Source: Ascarosepion bandense (taxonomy: Eukaryota > Mollusca > Cephalopoda > Sepiida > Sepiidae). Taken from it: 64,000 bases of DNA. A model generated the notes under the pieces. It was not told where the DNA came from. It did not search any database and saw only the letters and a list, made by a program, of their open reading frames with translations. The stretch covers positions 2,618,501 through 2,682,500 of the forward strand of contig JBBBDQ010001027.1 of assembly GCA_037127315.1 (NCBI GenBank), given 5' to 3'. This document shows positions 1 to 10,345 of this stretch, one piece after another. Made by a program: the position numbers and the translations under genes. The stretch's first letter is position 1. Each line of letters opens with the position of its first letter.

Positions 1-435
1 ATGCTGTCATCCATTTTTAGTTCAGTGCTGATTTTTTTTGGGGGGGCGGGGGTTCATTATTGATGTCATTTACTCATTTGTTGAGTGTCTTTTTTATATA
101 ACTAAATAACTTTGGCTAATGGCTTTATACTACATATCTACATCCATATTGTCTCATCTGATTTGATAATTATCTTATCAGTTTTTTGTCATAGAGATAT
201 CTTTTCGCATTTTTAGCTGGAGATCATTAGCAGTATTTGCAAATTTAATTTTGTCTATTACAGAGAATAGATCTTTCTCGAAGACCAATAATTGTTCGTC
301 GTGTGATAGTGTTTTATGGGACCCGGGTTCATTTAATGTGTATTACTCGTTCTTGTATTTAAAGAAGGCCAAGGTTATTAATATATACATTATAGCTCTG
401 CTGTATTGCATCAAATACTGTTTTATTAACACCAG

Positions 436-437
<2 letters not shown>
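1..437. other. AT-rich stretch, nothing recognised
   Basis: Apart from a short G run near 42 I see no repeat family, RNA or coding signature. The 73-codon frame starting at 251 ends inside the TA tract and looks like chance. Confidence 0.5.

Positions 438-467
<30 letters not shown>
438..467. repeat. (TA)n microsatellite
   Basis: About 15 uninterrupted TA units. It directly precedes the PLE 3' segment at 479, as TA tracts do at most repeat-module borders here. Confidence 0.95.
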
Positions 468-471
<4 letters not shown>

Positions 472-478
472 ATAAGAA

Positions 479-1065
479 TTTAGTGTATCGAGGCAACAGA
501 TAATTTTCTAAACATACCCTGTTAATATATGAGAAAATGAATGTCTATTATGTTTAATCATGAGCCGTTCTAAACATCGTATTTTGGCATTAATTTCAGC
601 TGAAAATAAAGACAAAAATTCTCCAACATTTGGAAAATTTTTTATTAAGTTGGTTGTAAGCTTTCAGCTCACAGGAACCATCTTCAGAAAGGTTACAGGG
701 ACGTTAAAATAAAATCATCCACCATCAGCGACGATTTTATCTTGTGTTGATATAAAACTTTGCTAAGCAGCGATAACAGTTACCAAAAATATCAAACGCA
801 GTTCGCAAGTTTATAATGCGGTTTTATGACGTCACACCGCGTGAGAGCTCGAAATATTAACAGAACCATGTATTCAAATGCAATGTAACGTGTTATGACC
901 AGATTTAAACGTGATTTTATTAAGTGTAGGTTGTTTGGATTTAATGTAGATGGCCTCTAATATCTGAAGGTTCCTTTTACTGTGTGTATGAGTGAGGATT
1001 ATTGTATTGTTGACTAAAATTTGTCTGATATTACCTACATGGTTATGTTTTTCCTGAGAAATGTT
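479..1065 (-). mobile_element. Penelope-like element, 3' part (GIY-YIG C-terminus plus 3' region)
   Basis: Read on the minus strand from about 1062, one frame gives the end of a PLE GIY-YIG-like domain, including ILEAIYIKSKQPTLNKI, close to the [13 protein letters not shown] ending of the better copy at 49723-50523. The frame stops at 874-876. The following 868-479 is a 3' region nearly colinear with 30896-31276. It contains TCTTCAG at 681-687 and TTTC at 662-665, so the minus strand reads CTGAAGA, an imperfect hairpin, then GAAA. PLEs encode a reverse transcriptase joined to a GIY-YIG endonuclease. Here the reverse transcriptase is missing, and a LINE tail abuts at about 1068. It is certainly non-functional. 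Confidence 0.72.
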
Positions 1066-1067
1066 TT

Positions 1068-1185
1068 TTTAATTTTTTTTTTTAATCGTATCACCCCGAG
1101 CAAGACGGTAATGCCACTGATGTGCAAGGGGCTACGTAATAGTGAAAAGATTGGAAAAGAGAAAGCCAGAAACCACATCCTAAAC
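1068..1185 (-). mobile_element. LINE family 1, extreme 3' tail
   Basis: On the minus strand this is the standard end of LINE family 1 in this window (CACATCAGTGGC, then GCTCGGGGTGA, then an A-rich tail, seen here as the T run at 1068-1080). The same end occurs at 39590 and 63360-63430. It is 5'-truncated to about 115 bp. Confidence 0.75.
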
Positions 1186-1287
1186 AGAGAACAAGGGATG
1201 AGCCTCTTCACCTGTTCAATAGACGTGGGTGGAGTGTGAACCGGTCGATAGATAGATCTATCTACTCCAATTGATTGTACTCTGATC

Positions 1288-1319
1288 AGTAACTGTTGCC
1301 GTTGCTTAGCGGAGTTTAA
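1288..1319 (+). mobile_element. Short PLE 3'-region fragment
   Basis: About 30 bp matching the reverse complement of 31165-31205 in the PLE 3' region (core GCCGTTGCTTAGCGGAGTTT). It runs directly into the GATA array. Confidence 0.5.
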
Positions 1320-1325
1320 GATAAT

Positions 1326-1326
<1 letters not shown>

Positions 1327-1380
<54 letters not shown>
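1327..1380. repeat. (GATA)n microsatellite
   Basis: About 13 clean GATA units. The 123-codon minus-strand frame over it (1035-1406) is a microsatellite translation plus LINE tail, not a gene. Confidence 0.95.
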
Positions 1381-1744
1381 TTGCAGACAGAGTAGGGAAA
1401 ATCCATACCAAAGATGCATACTTTTTTTTTTTAAGGATCATAAACCTATCTTTGCTAGTGAGTCCAGATTAATGAATTCTACAAAACTGAACTAGGTTTC
1501 ACCTAAAAAAAATATATATATAATAAAAAATAACCGATCAATTACTAATTACAACCTGTACTAATCTCTGGAAAGATGTGTCTGACACAATTAAATGTTT
1601 TGTCAATATTGATGATAAGGTAAGTGCTACAATTATCAAATTTGATATCATAGTTTTCTATTTCTCTATCTTCAGGGATATTTTGGTAAATTGTATTAAC
1701 TTTGCTAGAACTATGTAGAGATAGAAGATAAGGAAACTAATATC
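1381..1744. other. No recognised feature
   Basis: AT-rich sequence between the GATA array and the LINE fragment. The LINE may start somewhat before 1745, but I cannot place the border. Confidence 0.4.
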
Positions 1745-2746
1745 ATCCTAACAGGACATTTAGCTCTGAAACATAATCTTGCTGCTGATCTTGAGAGGCA
1801 TCTACACTCTGTGGTGGATTGGTGTAAGAAGTGGATTGTAAATTTCAATATGTCTAAGACCAACCTGTTGTCTTTCAATCACCACAGGCAACCTCTCCTG
1901 CCTCCCATAAGCATGGACCAAGCGAGTCTGCCTGTGAGCAATACACTGCGCCTCCTTGGCCTTACCCTCTTTTCCGATCTCAAGTGGAACCATTACATTG
2001 AGTCAATAGCTAAATCCACTGCTAGGAAAGTTGGGTCACTGTGTCGGACCAGGATGTTTTATCGCCTAAATCCATCCTGCATATATACAAATCAACCATT
2101 CGTCCGTGAATGGAGTACTGCTGTCATGTATGTTCAGGCGCATCCGCTGTTCATCTCAGTGTTCTTGACAGGCTCCAAAAGAGACTCAGTAATGTGATAG
2201 GTACTGACTTGGCGGCTCGACTCTAGCCACTTCCCCATCGACGGGATGTGGCTTCCCTCTGTCCGTTCTATAAATACTTTCATGGCTTCTACTCCAACGA
2301 ACTTAAGTCACTGGTGCCTCTGCAACAGGTGTTTAATCGTGTATCCAAACTGGCAACTTGTTCTCACCCTTTCACAGTTAGATCAACCAAATGCAAACGA
2401 CAATTCTAATCCATCAGCTTCTTTTCCTGCACTTCCAGCCTGTGGAATTCGCTTCTATATTCTTGCTTTCTTGACGGCCACAACCTCCAGGAATTTAAAT
2501 GCAATGTCATCACTCATCTCTTAACCACTTGATTATAGATCTTTCTACACCGCCCTGTATATCCTTTAGTTTCTCTCTCCCTTTGCAACTGTCATCACAC
2601 CTATATTCCTGTCATTCTCTTGCTCCTTTCTAACTGGTTCGTCTTTCTCTTCAGTCTCCTCCTATCTAATCTGTTTACTCTTATGTCGCCCATTGCACAT
2701 CAGTGGCGTTACCGCGTTGTTCGGGGTGATACGATTAGAAAAAACT
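1745..2746 (+). mobile_element. LINE family 1, reverse-transcriptase C-terminus to 3' end (pseudogene)
   Basis: The frame through 1811-2197 reads LERHLHSVVDWCKKW, then FNMSKTNLLSFN, then LRLLGLTLFSDLKWNHYI. This is the usual stretch after the YADD region of a non-LTR reverse transcriptase. In frame with it is the family C-terminus, from RLQKRLSNVIGTDLAARL (2168 onward) through YKYFHGF and LWNSL to a terminal stop at about 2524-2530. There are in-frame stops at about 2224 (after LAARL) and about 2408 (after RQF), and a local disruption near 2080-2160. The 3' UTR runs to TCGGGGTGATACGATTA and a short A tract. The 5' end and endonuclease domain are absent. This is the longest plus-strand copy of the family here. 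Confidence 0.85.
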
Positions 2747-2920
2747 TTCCACCAGCACTAAATGCCTTAATGACAATTGTGATGTCCCTATGGGTGGGTA
2801 TGTTTCGCGGTATGTTTCTGATTTAGTATGTATTCATATTTTTGATACCATTAATAGAATAAAAGATTCCAATCAGATAAGCCTATATTGAGATGATGGA
2901 CTCATTTTCATCCCAACAGT

Positions 2921-3226
2921 ATGTGCGTTGTGGTGCAGTGGATATCGGCTCGGAACGAAAAACCGGGGAGCCAAGTTCGAATTCCAGTTGAATCCATTGT
3001 ATTCACTTACGCGCAAATACCCTTGGGAAAGGTATTAATCCGTCTATTCCTTCCAGTTATGGGTTAAATAACAGGACAGATTGGGTTCTATAGCCTTAGT
3101 CGGCAACCAGTCTACCGCAGAAAGCAATGGCAACCTACTGCGGGATAATCTTCTGCCCAGTCAGTCATGTCTCTTTCGAGACATGATCGCCCAAATGTGT
3201 ATCACGTATGGCACTTAACTGACTGA
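2921..3226 (+). mobile_element. tRNA-derived SINE, family B (hairpin tail)
   Basis: It begins TGCGTTGTGGTGCAGTGG, an A-box-like sequence, followed by AGTTCGAATTCC, a B-box-like sequence, as expected of a pol III tRNA head. A conserved core follows (CTTGGGAAAGGTATTAATCC, then GGGTTAAATAAC). The tail contains the hairpin CATGTCTC-TTTC-GAGACATG at about 3166-3185 and ends in TTAACTGACTGA. The length is about 306 bp, matching the TSD-bounded copy at 52452-52757. I found no TSD here. Confidence 0.85.
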
Positions 3227-4609
3227 ATGTTCTACTAACCACGAAGTTCACCCCCGCAAAAAAAGTCGTTGGGGCATTTAAATTACCATGGTTTAAAAGT
3301 GAGATTTCCTCTAACCTTAAAATAATCTTGACATCATCCCTAACCTTAATAATAAAACGTTTAAACCATACCATAAACACAATGAAACTCCCAGCTATAT
3401 TAATGTTAACCCTAACCACCCCAATGCTAATGTGAATTAGATACCCAACATAGTCGGCGCTAACATTATTTGACTCTCATCCAACAGTATCCTCTTTAAG
3501 AAAAATAAAATATATTATGAAAATACTTTCCAGATAAGTAGTTCTAAAGACAAAAAAGTAAAATGTTAAACAAAAGAAATGAGATAATGTGAAAATCTAG
3601 ACATGCAAACGAATATCTACTTTGCTACACAAATAACAATAACTACAAAATCAAATAAAAAAAATACGGATAAATATATAAATATAAATATGCAACCACT
3701 CAATCAAGACAAAAAATAATAAAAGAAAACAACTACTAAACGAAAAATATACACATAAAACTCACAGGCATAAATACACACAAGAACACAAACACCCAGC
3801 CATGACCCAAAAAGAAAACCCTTAAGCGGTCAAACACACCAACACAGTAAGAAAAAAATGGTCAAACAAATAAAAGAGGTCAATACAACAAAAAATATTA
3901 ACCTAAATGACAAAAGCAAAATACTCAAATTAATTAAGCGGGTACCTATCCAGTATAAAACAATTAAGTGGACTTCCACGCACGCGTACATTAAAAAGCA
4001 ATAAATAAAGCATCAAAAAGAAATCAAACACCTGCACAATAAAAAGAAAAAGAAAAAAAGAAAATCTACCAATCGCAAATAAAACCACTCATATACGGTA
4101 TCAGTTCACACAAAATAAGAAAAAACAAACGGGGCACAACGGCAAAATAACCCAGCCTGGATGAGTGAAAACAACATAATGGTGTTCTCACGAAAGTTCC
4201 AAGTCAGCATGAACCTGCATAGTAAAGGTGACACGTTCTCTATCCTAAAACTATAAACGATTTCTCTCCACCTCGATATCGACTAATTCAGGCTAAAAAA
4301 ATCTACTTCCCAAAATAACATTTATCAATGAAATTACGGAAACAATTTGGCGCTAAACAATACTTTTTTGCTGTTTCTTTCTTTCTTTTAAGATCTAGGA
4401 GGGATAGATTGATATTGAAGGCCATGATGGTTACGCTTTGAAGGGACACAGCACAGAGAAGAAAAATATATCAATATGCAGTTAATGAATTGCCACTTGG
4501 AATGAAAATATGGGGGTAAATTCGTTGCAGGGATAGCAATTTCAAAGGAATAGATAAGACCTTCAATTTCGATTAAAAAGGATAGGAAATGACCCGCACA
4601 AAGAAAATT
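3227..4609. other. A-rich single-copy-looking region
   Basis: About 3440-4300 is strongly A-rich on the plus strand with few T runs. I see no frame longer than about 85 codons, no repeat family shared with the rest of the window, and no RNA fold by eye. Confidence 0.5.
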
Positions 4610-5287
4610 TCCTGCCTACCAGCAACGCGCTGGACTACTATGACCTCGCTCTCTCAAATGACCTCAAATGAAATGACTACATTGGATCCATAGCTTCCAT
4701 ATTATCCATTTTGCACATAATCCATTGCTAAATCCGCTGCTATGAAAGTCGGCTCTCTGTGCAGGGCCCGGAAGTTCTTTCCGTCTGAATATATCCTGCA
4801 CATATATAAATCTACCATCCGCCCGTGTATTGAATACTGCTGCCACATCTGGTCGGGTGTCCCTGATATTCTCCTCGGGGTTCTTGACAAAATACAACGG
4901 AGAATCTGTAATGTGATGGATACCGACTTAGCTGAACGCCTGCAGTCACGCTCTCACTGGCGTGATTAGTAACTAGGTCCCACCCTTTTACAGTGAAACC
5001 GATGAAATGTAACCGCAATTTCTACTCCAACAGCTTCTTTTCTCGCACTTCCCGCCTGTGGAATTCCCTTCCGCATGCTTGCTTCCCTGACGGCTACAAC
5101 CTCCTGGAGTTTAAATGTAAGGTCAATAGACACCTCCTAACACACTAACTCGCACCCATTCTCTCAAACACTCTTCTTATGTACCTCCTTACACGTCTAT
5201 CACCCTCCTTCTGACATTTCCTATATCCAATCGCTCTGCGCTATAGTGGCAGTGGAATGCCTTGCTTGGTGTGATATGATTAAAAAT
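4610..5287 (+). mobile_element. LINE family 1, C-terminal fragment with deletion
   Basis: The reading includes LSNDLK and NDYIGSIA, then KVGSLCRARKFFPSEYILHI, then STIRPCIEYCCHIWSG and DKIQRRICNVMDTDLAERLQ. After SHWRD (about 4968) roughly 115 bp found in other copies is missing (the VASLCLFYKYFHG part). The frame resumes at RSHPFTVKPMKCNRNFYSN and LWNSLP. An inserted or diverged 40-bp patch lies near 4695-4735. The 3' end is AGTGGCAGTGGAATGCCTTG and then GATATGATTAAAAA at 5287. Confidence 0.85.
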
Positions 5288-5382
5288 ATAAATAAATCTA
5301 CCATTCGTCCGTGTATTGAATAATCGTATCATATCTGGTCGACTGATTATGATTTTATCTTGAGGTTCTCGACAAATTCTAT
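5288..5382 (+). mobile_element. LINE family 1, internal fragment
   Basis: AAATCTACCATTCGTCCGTG and TATTGAATA repeat the STIRPCIEY segment already present at 4805-4840, now with decay. It sits directly after the 3' end of the previous copy, so this is a separate insertion or a rearranged piece. Confidence 0.6.
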
Positions 5383-5394
5383 ATTTCTCGTCTG

Positions 5395-5660
5395 TATATC
5401 GTTGCTTGAACCGGCTTCTAATGCTCCAGTGTGAGCGGCTTGGTGATAGAAGTCGTGACTCTGGGAGGCACAGTCTTATGGGTAAAAGGAGCTTAGCAGA
5501 GTTCCACAATGGAATATGTGAATGAGCGGCGCTATATCGAGTTACCTCTTTGTTACTGGGGCCCGTGGTGAAGTTGGTATGACGTTCGCTTCATAACGTA
5601 ACTGTCTGGGTTTCAATTTCTGAAGTTTGACTCAGCCAGTGAAAAGAGTATATACAATAC
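5395..5660 (+). repeat. Dispersed repeat with tRNA-like 3' part (copy 1)
   Basis: Colinear with 19850-20130: shared blocks include GCGGCTTGGT, TATGGG(T/C)AAA(A/G)GAGCTT, GAGCGGCGC and GGGCCCGTGGT. Two similar copies in the same orientation 14 kb apart suggest a SINE-like family. I do not recognise the 5' portion. Confidence 0.6.
5558..5632 (+). tRNA. tRNA-like sequence (pseudo)
   Basis: GGGCCCGTGGTGAAGTTGGT resembles an acceptor arm plus A box, CTTCATAACG an anticodon loop with CAT, and GGGTTTCAATTTC a degraded B box. It lies inside the dispersed repeat, so a SINE head or pseudogene is more likely than a working tRNA gene. Confidence 0.4.
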
Positions 5661-6118
5661 TCCCTGAGCGGCTTGAGATTGGTGAATTTCGCCTCCCACC
5701 ATATGACATTTCTAATCAGGAAGGCAGCTGAAAGGTCAAGTTAAGTTATTTTCTTAATCAGATTTAACCGCACGCAAGGCAATAAAGCCACTAAAATACA
5801 CGGGAGTTGCTGTGTGTGACAGAATTTGAAAACAAAAACATTACTAAGATGTCAGAACAATAGAGAATGACAGTAAATGGGAAATTGTCCGAAGCCGAGA
5901 TGCAAGGTCAGGACCAATAATATTACTGACTCTTCTTATTTCATCAAGAATCTCTTAATATATAACATGAGCAGCAGACCATATTTGGTACCAATATTCT
6001 AAGCATGGACGAAGTATTTTTTCTTGTGAATTATACATTGCGTTGGATTTTTTAAAATTTTACACCCAGCACTGTTTATGGTAACTTCATCTTTTGTTGA
6101 TTTTATATTCAGCACTCC
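5661..6118. other. No recognised feature
   Basis: Mixed AT-rich sequence with no long frame and no shared repeat seen. Confidence 0.4.
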
Positions 6119-6150
6119 TCCACACACACACACACACACACACACACTTT

Positions 6151-6187
<37 letters not shown>
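6119..6187. repeat. (CA)n / (TA)n compound microsatellite
   Basis: Two CA runs interrupted by TTTCA, then a short TA run that leads into the 174-bp tandem repeat. Confidence 0.95.
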
Positions 6188-6595
6188 TGATTATAAACAG
6201 AATATCTACTTAAATACAAGTATCGATCAAAAATAATGTTCAAACAAATCATTTCAAATTGTCGGTTGTTTATAACGAGTTTCGTTAATCTTCGTTAATT
6301 TCCGTAACATGATGATTATCGTAAATAATCAGGCCGGTAGAAATAAATATATAATACTGTTTGATTATAAACAGAATATCTACTTAAATACGAGTATCGA
6401 TCAAAAGTAATATTCAAACAAATCATTTCAAATTGTCGTTTGTTTATAACCAAGTTTCGTTAATCTTCGGTAATTTCCGTAACATTATGATTATCGTAAA
6501 TAATCAAACCGGTAGAAATAAATATATAATACTGTTATATAAACAGAATATCTACTTAAAATACGAGTATCGATTAAAAATAATGTTAATCTTAA
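6187..6595 (+). repeat. Tandem repeat, unit about 174 bp
   Basis: The sequence ATAAACAGAATATCTACTTA recurs at about 6192, 6366 and 6540, giving two full units and a partial third. Reverse-complement copies with the same period lie at 47575-47910 and a fragment at 58775-58890, so this is a dispersed satellite-like family. Confidence 0.85.
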
Positions 6596-6614
6596 AATTT
6601 TATTAAAAATTCTA

Positions 6615-7095
6615 TTAACATTCTATCCCTCTTAGCTCTTAACATCCTTTCTCTTGTTATCCTTCATAAACCTTGCTCCGCCATGTATTTACTTAGGTCC
6701 ATCGTCATCGATTGCTTTCCTCTGTCTGTCTCTTGCCCTCCCTTTGTCCTGTGAGTATTAGGTTCTCCAAGCCTCCCTTCCTCATTACATGTCCCAGGAA
6801 CTTCAGCTGTCTTTTTCTGATGTTAAGTATTAGTTTTCTTTTCTTTTCCATCCTCCATCTGACCTGTGAGTATCAGATTCTCCAAGCCCTCCTTCCTCAT
6901 TACGTGTCTGAGAAACTTCAGCTGTCTTTTCCTGATGTTAAGTAACAGTTTCATTTTCGTTTCCATTTTCTTCAAAACCTTGTCGTTGTTCAGATTTTCG
7001 GTCCATGGTATTCTCAGCATCTTTCTATACGACCACATTTCGGCCGCCTCAATTCTTTCCCTCAGCTTTGATGTGAGTGTTCAGATTTGCTCGTA
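6615..7095 (-). mobile_element. LINE family 2, C-terminal fragment with internal duplication
   Basis: The minus strand reads MWSYRKMLRIPWTENLN, then RKRQLKFLRHVMRKEGLENL and LILTGQ, a standard non-LTR retrotransposon segment between reverse transcriptase and C-terminus (RRMLRISW / LGHVMRKEGLENLILTG). Further on, KYMAEQGL and ITRERMLRAK can be read towards 6620. A segment of about 110-115 bp containing the RKEGLENLILTG coding part is present twice (about 6745-6840 and 6860-6960) and breaks the frame. The same duplication is seen at 16966 and 59233. Confidence 0.8.
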
Positions 7096-7242
7096 AAACA
7101 TACTTGCTTGCAAAATCTCAGCAGCAAGGCTAGCACTCCCTATGGCCCTATGCACCCCATACAGTAAGAATGATTCTCGTTCCAACCCTCTCTCTTTCTC
7201 TCTAGCTTCTAAAAGCGTGCTTATTTGTCGATCCCCTATACA

Positions 7243-7669
7243 TGAGTTGTGGAGGAATATCCTGTCCTACCCAGGAATGGGTATAGCCCCGGTTATAAAA
7301 GACCTAGACGAGAACGAACTACAGAGAGGAAGCACTCGAAAGAGATCGAGAATGTTCGTGACTATACGAGGGTCTTCGTCATTACACAGGAGTGATCAAG
7401 ATTATTCGTCATTATACGAAAGTCGACAGACATCGGCCTTAGACGAGAGTTAGACGTCACTAGACGGAAGACTACTTCTGAAGACGGACGCATACGTCCT
7501 ATACAGAGACATTGCCTTCTTAATTGTTATTCGGGTTAACTGTTCGTTGGTGTACTTGTATTTGGTTTATTGTACTGAGGTATAATAAATCTCTATTTAT
7601 ATATCCTCAGTGTTAAGAGTTATTTTTTGCACTATTCTTTCTCTGTTTATCCCCTCCGGGGATACAACA
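7243..7669 (+). mobile_element. Possible solo LTR
   Basis: TG at 7243 and ...GATACAACA at 7661-7669 could be LTR ends. Between them lie a TATA-box-like TTATAAAAG (7293-7301), about 280 bp of charged-looking sequence and an AATAAA polyadenylation signal at 7584-7589. I found no second copy in the window and no TSD, so this rests only on signal order and spacing. Confidence 0.3.
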
Positions 7670-8257
7670 TGGTATTGTAAACTTGTGTGCCTACAACTAC
7701 AAATCGTTTTCCTAAAGTCACTATCCGGCGAAATTCTATACGAAAGTTGCTGAACATTTTTTTTTTTTCATGGGTTCTTCTTATTTTGTAACATCATGTG
7801 TTTTTCAATCGTAACTTGTTTACTTATTTGTAGAGCTACCCCTTTTTAGCCATAATGGCGTGCATCATTCATACGATTGGTGGGAGGGATTTTTAATTTT
7901 AATTGTTTCTATGAGTCGTGGGAGCAAGGGAACGAGGTGGGAAGATCAGATGTTTCACTTCACAAAGACAGAACTTTTATTCTGGCGAGTTCATCAATTG
8001 TACAACCAACTGATTGGCGACAAGAACCTCACTGATGCAATCTGTCGTGCAAAACGGAAGCTTTAATTAACGAGCAAAACGTGAAGACGCGTGACTTGAG
8101 AAAATTCGCTGATTCCATATCGAGGCATCAGCTTCCATCGAAAACATGAATTTTTTAACTAAGGAATTCGTTGAACTCTTGTCTGTTAAGAGAAAACAGA
8201 TTTTTCATAGTTCCTTCATACAAATGCTTCCATTAATATAAAGCACTGATACATATA
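7670..8257. other. No recognised feature (one 68-codon frame)
   Basis: A 68-codon frame at 7860-8066 (start MHHSYDWWEGF) matches no family I know. It has no clear initiation context or partner exon, and I treat it as unproven. Confidence 0.35.
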
Positions 8258-8312
8258 GAGAGAAAGAGAGAAAAGCAGAAAGAGACAGAGACACACACAT
8301 ACATACATACAT

Positions 8313-8345
<33 letters not shown>

Positions 8346-8357
8346 GATAGAGAGAAT
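8258..8357. repeat. Compound purine / (CATA)n / (ACAG)n microsatellite
   Basis: AGAGA-rich sequence, then ACATACATACAT, then about nine ACAG units, in one run. Confidence 0.9.
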
Positions 8358-8375
8358 AGAATTAAAGTGGAGAAA

Positions 8376-8570
8376 AGTTTCACTTAGCTGAGCAGTGTTT
8401 GTTCAGTCATACCGTCTTCGACATTTCGAGGGGATATTGTAATGTCTTTTCTCTTCAGGGTCATTTGTTTTTCTTTTCTCAAATGGGAAGTGTGAAGACA
8501 TTGTAACAATACTCTCACGAATTTTTGAAGTCGGCCTAACTGAAATAAAATTGCTCAGTTAAGTGACAAC
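8376..8570. mobile_element. Imperfect fold-back (MITE-like) element
   Basis: Left arm CACTTAGCTGAGCA and right arm TGCTCAGTTAAGTG are reverse complements, and so are TAATGTCTT and GAAGACATT nearer the centre. The central loop is the TTTTCTCTTCAGGGTCATTTG region. The arms are about 80 bp and diverged. No transposase and no TSD were found. Confidence 0.6.
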
Positions 8571-8715
8571 TCTCTTCATATTAATCCTATTAAAGCTCTG
8601 TCCTTACCTTTCATGTGAAACACTTTATGACAAAAAATCTGCTTACCTAAAATGCCTTTTTACCAGTAAACTACTGAAAAACAATCAATTTTTGCCCTAT
8701 ACTTCATTACAATTT

Positions 8716-8717
<2 letters not shown>

Positions 8718-8763
<46 letters not shown>

Positions 8764-8801
8764 GTATACATGTGTGCACATGTATATATATATATATATA
8801 T
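8718..8801. repeat. (TA)n microsatellite with CG/TG interruption
   Basis: Long TA run broken by ACGTATACATGTGTGCACATG. It abuts the 3' end of the minus-strand hammerhead element. Confidence 0.95.
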
Positions 8802-8970
8802 AGTCATCAGCAGACAGATCTGTCTTGTTGTATCACAGCTCATTAGTACGGTTAGACATCCGATTGCTTTTAACCCAGGATTGAAACTCGACCGAATTCG
8901 CGTCAGTCGGCAATTCTACCTCTGAGCTATGGGCGCTCGGTAAAAGAAGACAGACTTTTAGCGTAGCATG
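8802..8970 (-). mobile_element. tRNA-head + hammerhead element (copy 1, degenerate)
   Basis: On the minus strand: a conserved pre-head (CGCTAAAAGTCTGTCTTCTT), then a tRNA-like head, GAGCGCCCATAGCTCAG (A box) and GTTTCAATCCTGG (B box), then a hammerhead remnant ending in GATGACTA next to a TA tract. The ribozyme core has mutated: CTGATGA is CTAATGA, and GAAA reads AAGA. Stem III (ACA-GATC-TGT) and most of stem I (CCGTA with TGCTG) can still be drawn. It should be inactive. The layout matches the copies at 15816, 32061, 53402, 60717 and 60905. Confidence 0.75.
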
Positions 8971-8977
8971 TAGAAAT

Positions 8978-9125
8978 TGTAACATAAATATGTTATAATA
9001 TCAATAAAAAAGAAGCTATTTTGTTTCGACACAACTTGTGTCTTATAAAGTGATGAGGTTTATTTCAAGTTGAAGAGTTTTAAAAGATTAAAACCTAGCC
9101 CAACCCCCTTAATCAGGGAGCTAAT
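8978..9125 (-). mobile_element. PLE-like 3' module, family C (copy 1)
   Basis: On the minus strand, a hairpin of GACACAAG with TTGTGTC is followed directly by GAAACAAAAT. The copies at 23615 and 51000 share this hairpin, the CTCCTTAATCAGGGAG-type block and spacing. I place it with PLE 3' ends because of the hairpin-then-GAAA pattern, which is an inference. Confidence 0.5.
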
Positions 9126-9485
9126 GTTATGTAGACAGTGTGGACTAATCAAAATAAAGTAATTTCTAATTTGAAGAATATAAGAACAGATTTGGGGGGG
9201 GGGCATTAATATTAATATTAGTTTAAACTGAGATCAGCATTATTAATCGAATATTAGATAAAAACACAGAACCTCTTAATAACTAACACTGAATATCTAA
9301 CCTTCTCGCCCATGTTTTTCCTTTTTTCTGTCCTCCAACGATTCTTTTGTCTAGTAAATCTAACCCATTCACTGGTCTGAAGAGCGGTCTGCAAGAGATC
9401 CACGAAATAAACTATTACCAAAGGATTTATAAAGGTATTCAATTTATTTTCACTATATACATACTGATTTATAAATGGACCTTTA

Positions 9486-9488
<3 letters not shown>
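9126..9488. other. No recognised feature
   Basis: AT-rich with a run of ten G near 9194. No repeat family or convincing frame was recognised. Confidence 0.4.
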
Positions 9489-9532
<44 letters not shown>

Positions 9533-9540
9533 GTGTGTGT
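9489..9540. repeat. (GT)n microsatellite
   Basis: About 26 GT units with a short GC interruption, forming the left border of repeat family A copy 1. Confidence 0.95.
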
Positions 9541-10182
9541 CCGTTACCTATAGACTCCGAAACGGCTGAACCGATTTTCTTGAAAATTTGCACAGTTGTA
9601 CTATCAGCATCTGCAAGTGTTCTTAGCTAGGTTTTGTGTCGAGGTACCCCCAATAAATATTGGAAATCGATATTCGACAAAATCGGGTTATAGAAGGTGT
9701 GGTCCGATTTTAATCAAATTTGATAAACTCATAGACAAAGAAATAAGAAACGATATTCAGAAGTTTCAAGGTTGTAGTTCTTACAATGGTGAAAATCGAT
9801 AATATATATATATATAAAAGGCAAGATGTTTGTGTGTGTGTTGTCTGTATTATTTTCAGCCTTTTTATTTTAGTTTCGGGTTTGGCTCTAAGTAGGTATA
9901 ATTGTAGTTCTTAGTCTCAACCATGATACCATTAACTCAGAGGACTTATTTAACCTTAAAAATTCAGTTTACAACGAAAATAACTTATTTGATATCGATA
10001 CCAGGAAATCAAAATTTGACTTACATCCATTCATTTTTCTTTCAGTCTATGGTTTCGCTTTAACTGGAAACAACTATTGCTTTATAGACTTTCGTGTCAA
10101 CGTTCAAAGAGTCTGAGCTCCAGGACCATGGATTAGTTTTAAAGCTCTCATTACACCTGAGCAACGCCGGGCTATAACGCTA

Positions 10183-10184
<2 letters not shown>
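9541..10184 (+). mobile_element. TA-bounded dispersed repeat, family A (copy 1)
   Basis: One end is CCGTTACCTATAGACTCC and ACGGCTGAACCGATTTTC; the other is GAGCAACGCCGGGCTATAAC then GCTAG before a TA tract. Inside is a short TA run (about 9800) next to AAAAGGCAAGATGTTTGTG. Copies 2 (13112-13858) and 3 (46582-47100) are in the opposite orientation. End motifs like these are common in invertebrate interspersed repeats, but I cannot assign a class (Helitron-like or a non-autonomous retroelement are both possible). No coding capacity was recognised. Confidence 0.75.

Positions 10185-10220
<36 letters not shown>
10184..10220. repeat. (TA)n microsatellite
   Basis: About 18 TA units at the right border of family A copy 1. 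Confidence 0.95.
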
Positions 10221-10224
<4 letters not shown>

Positions 10225-10345
10225 TTACTAAGCCTCACTTAGATTGGCGCAAAGCTAAAAGTAAGGAGCAGCCAATGAGAATCGAAAGCACAATATAGTC
10301 GTAATTTATCACGCGAGTCTGCTTGATTAACATTACACCAAGTTC

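Noticed and set aside
7860..8066. 68-codon frame as a possible host exon
   Set aside because: No known motif, no clear splice sites, no second exon, and frames of this length are expected by chance here.
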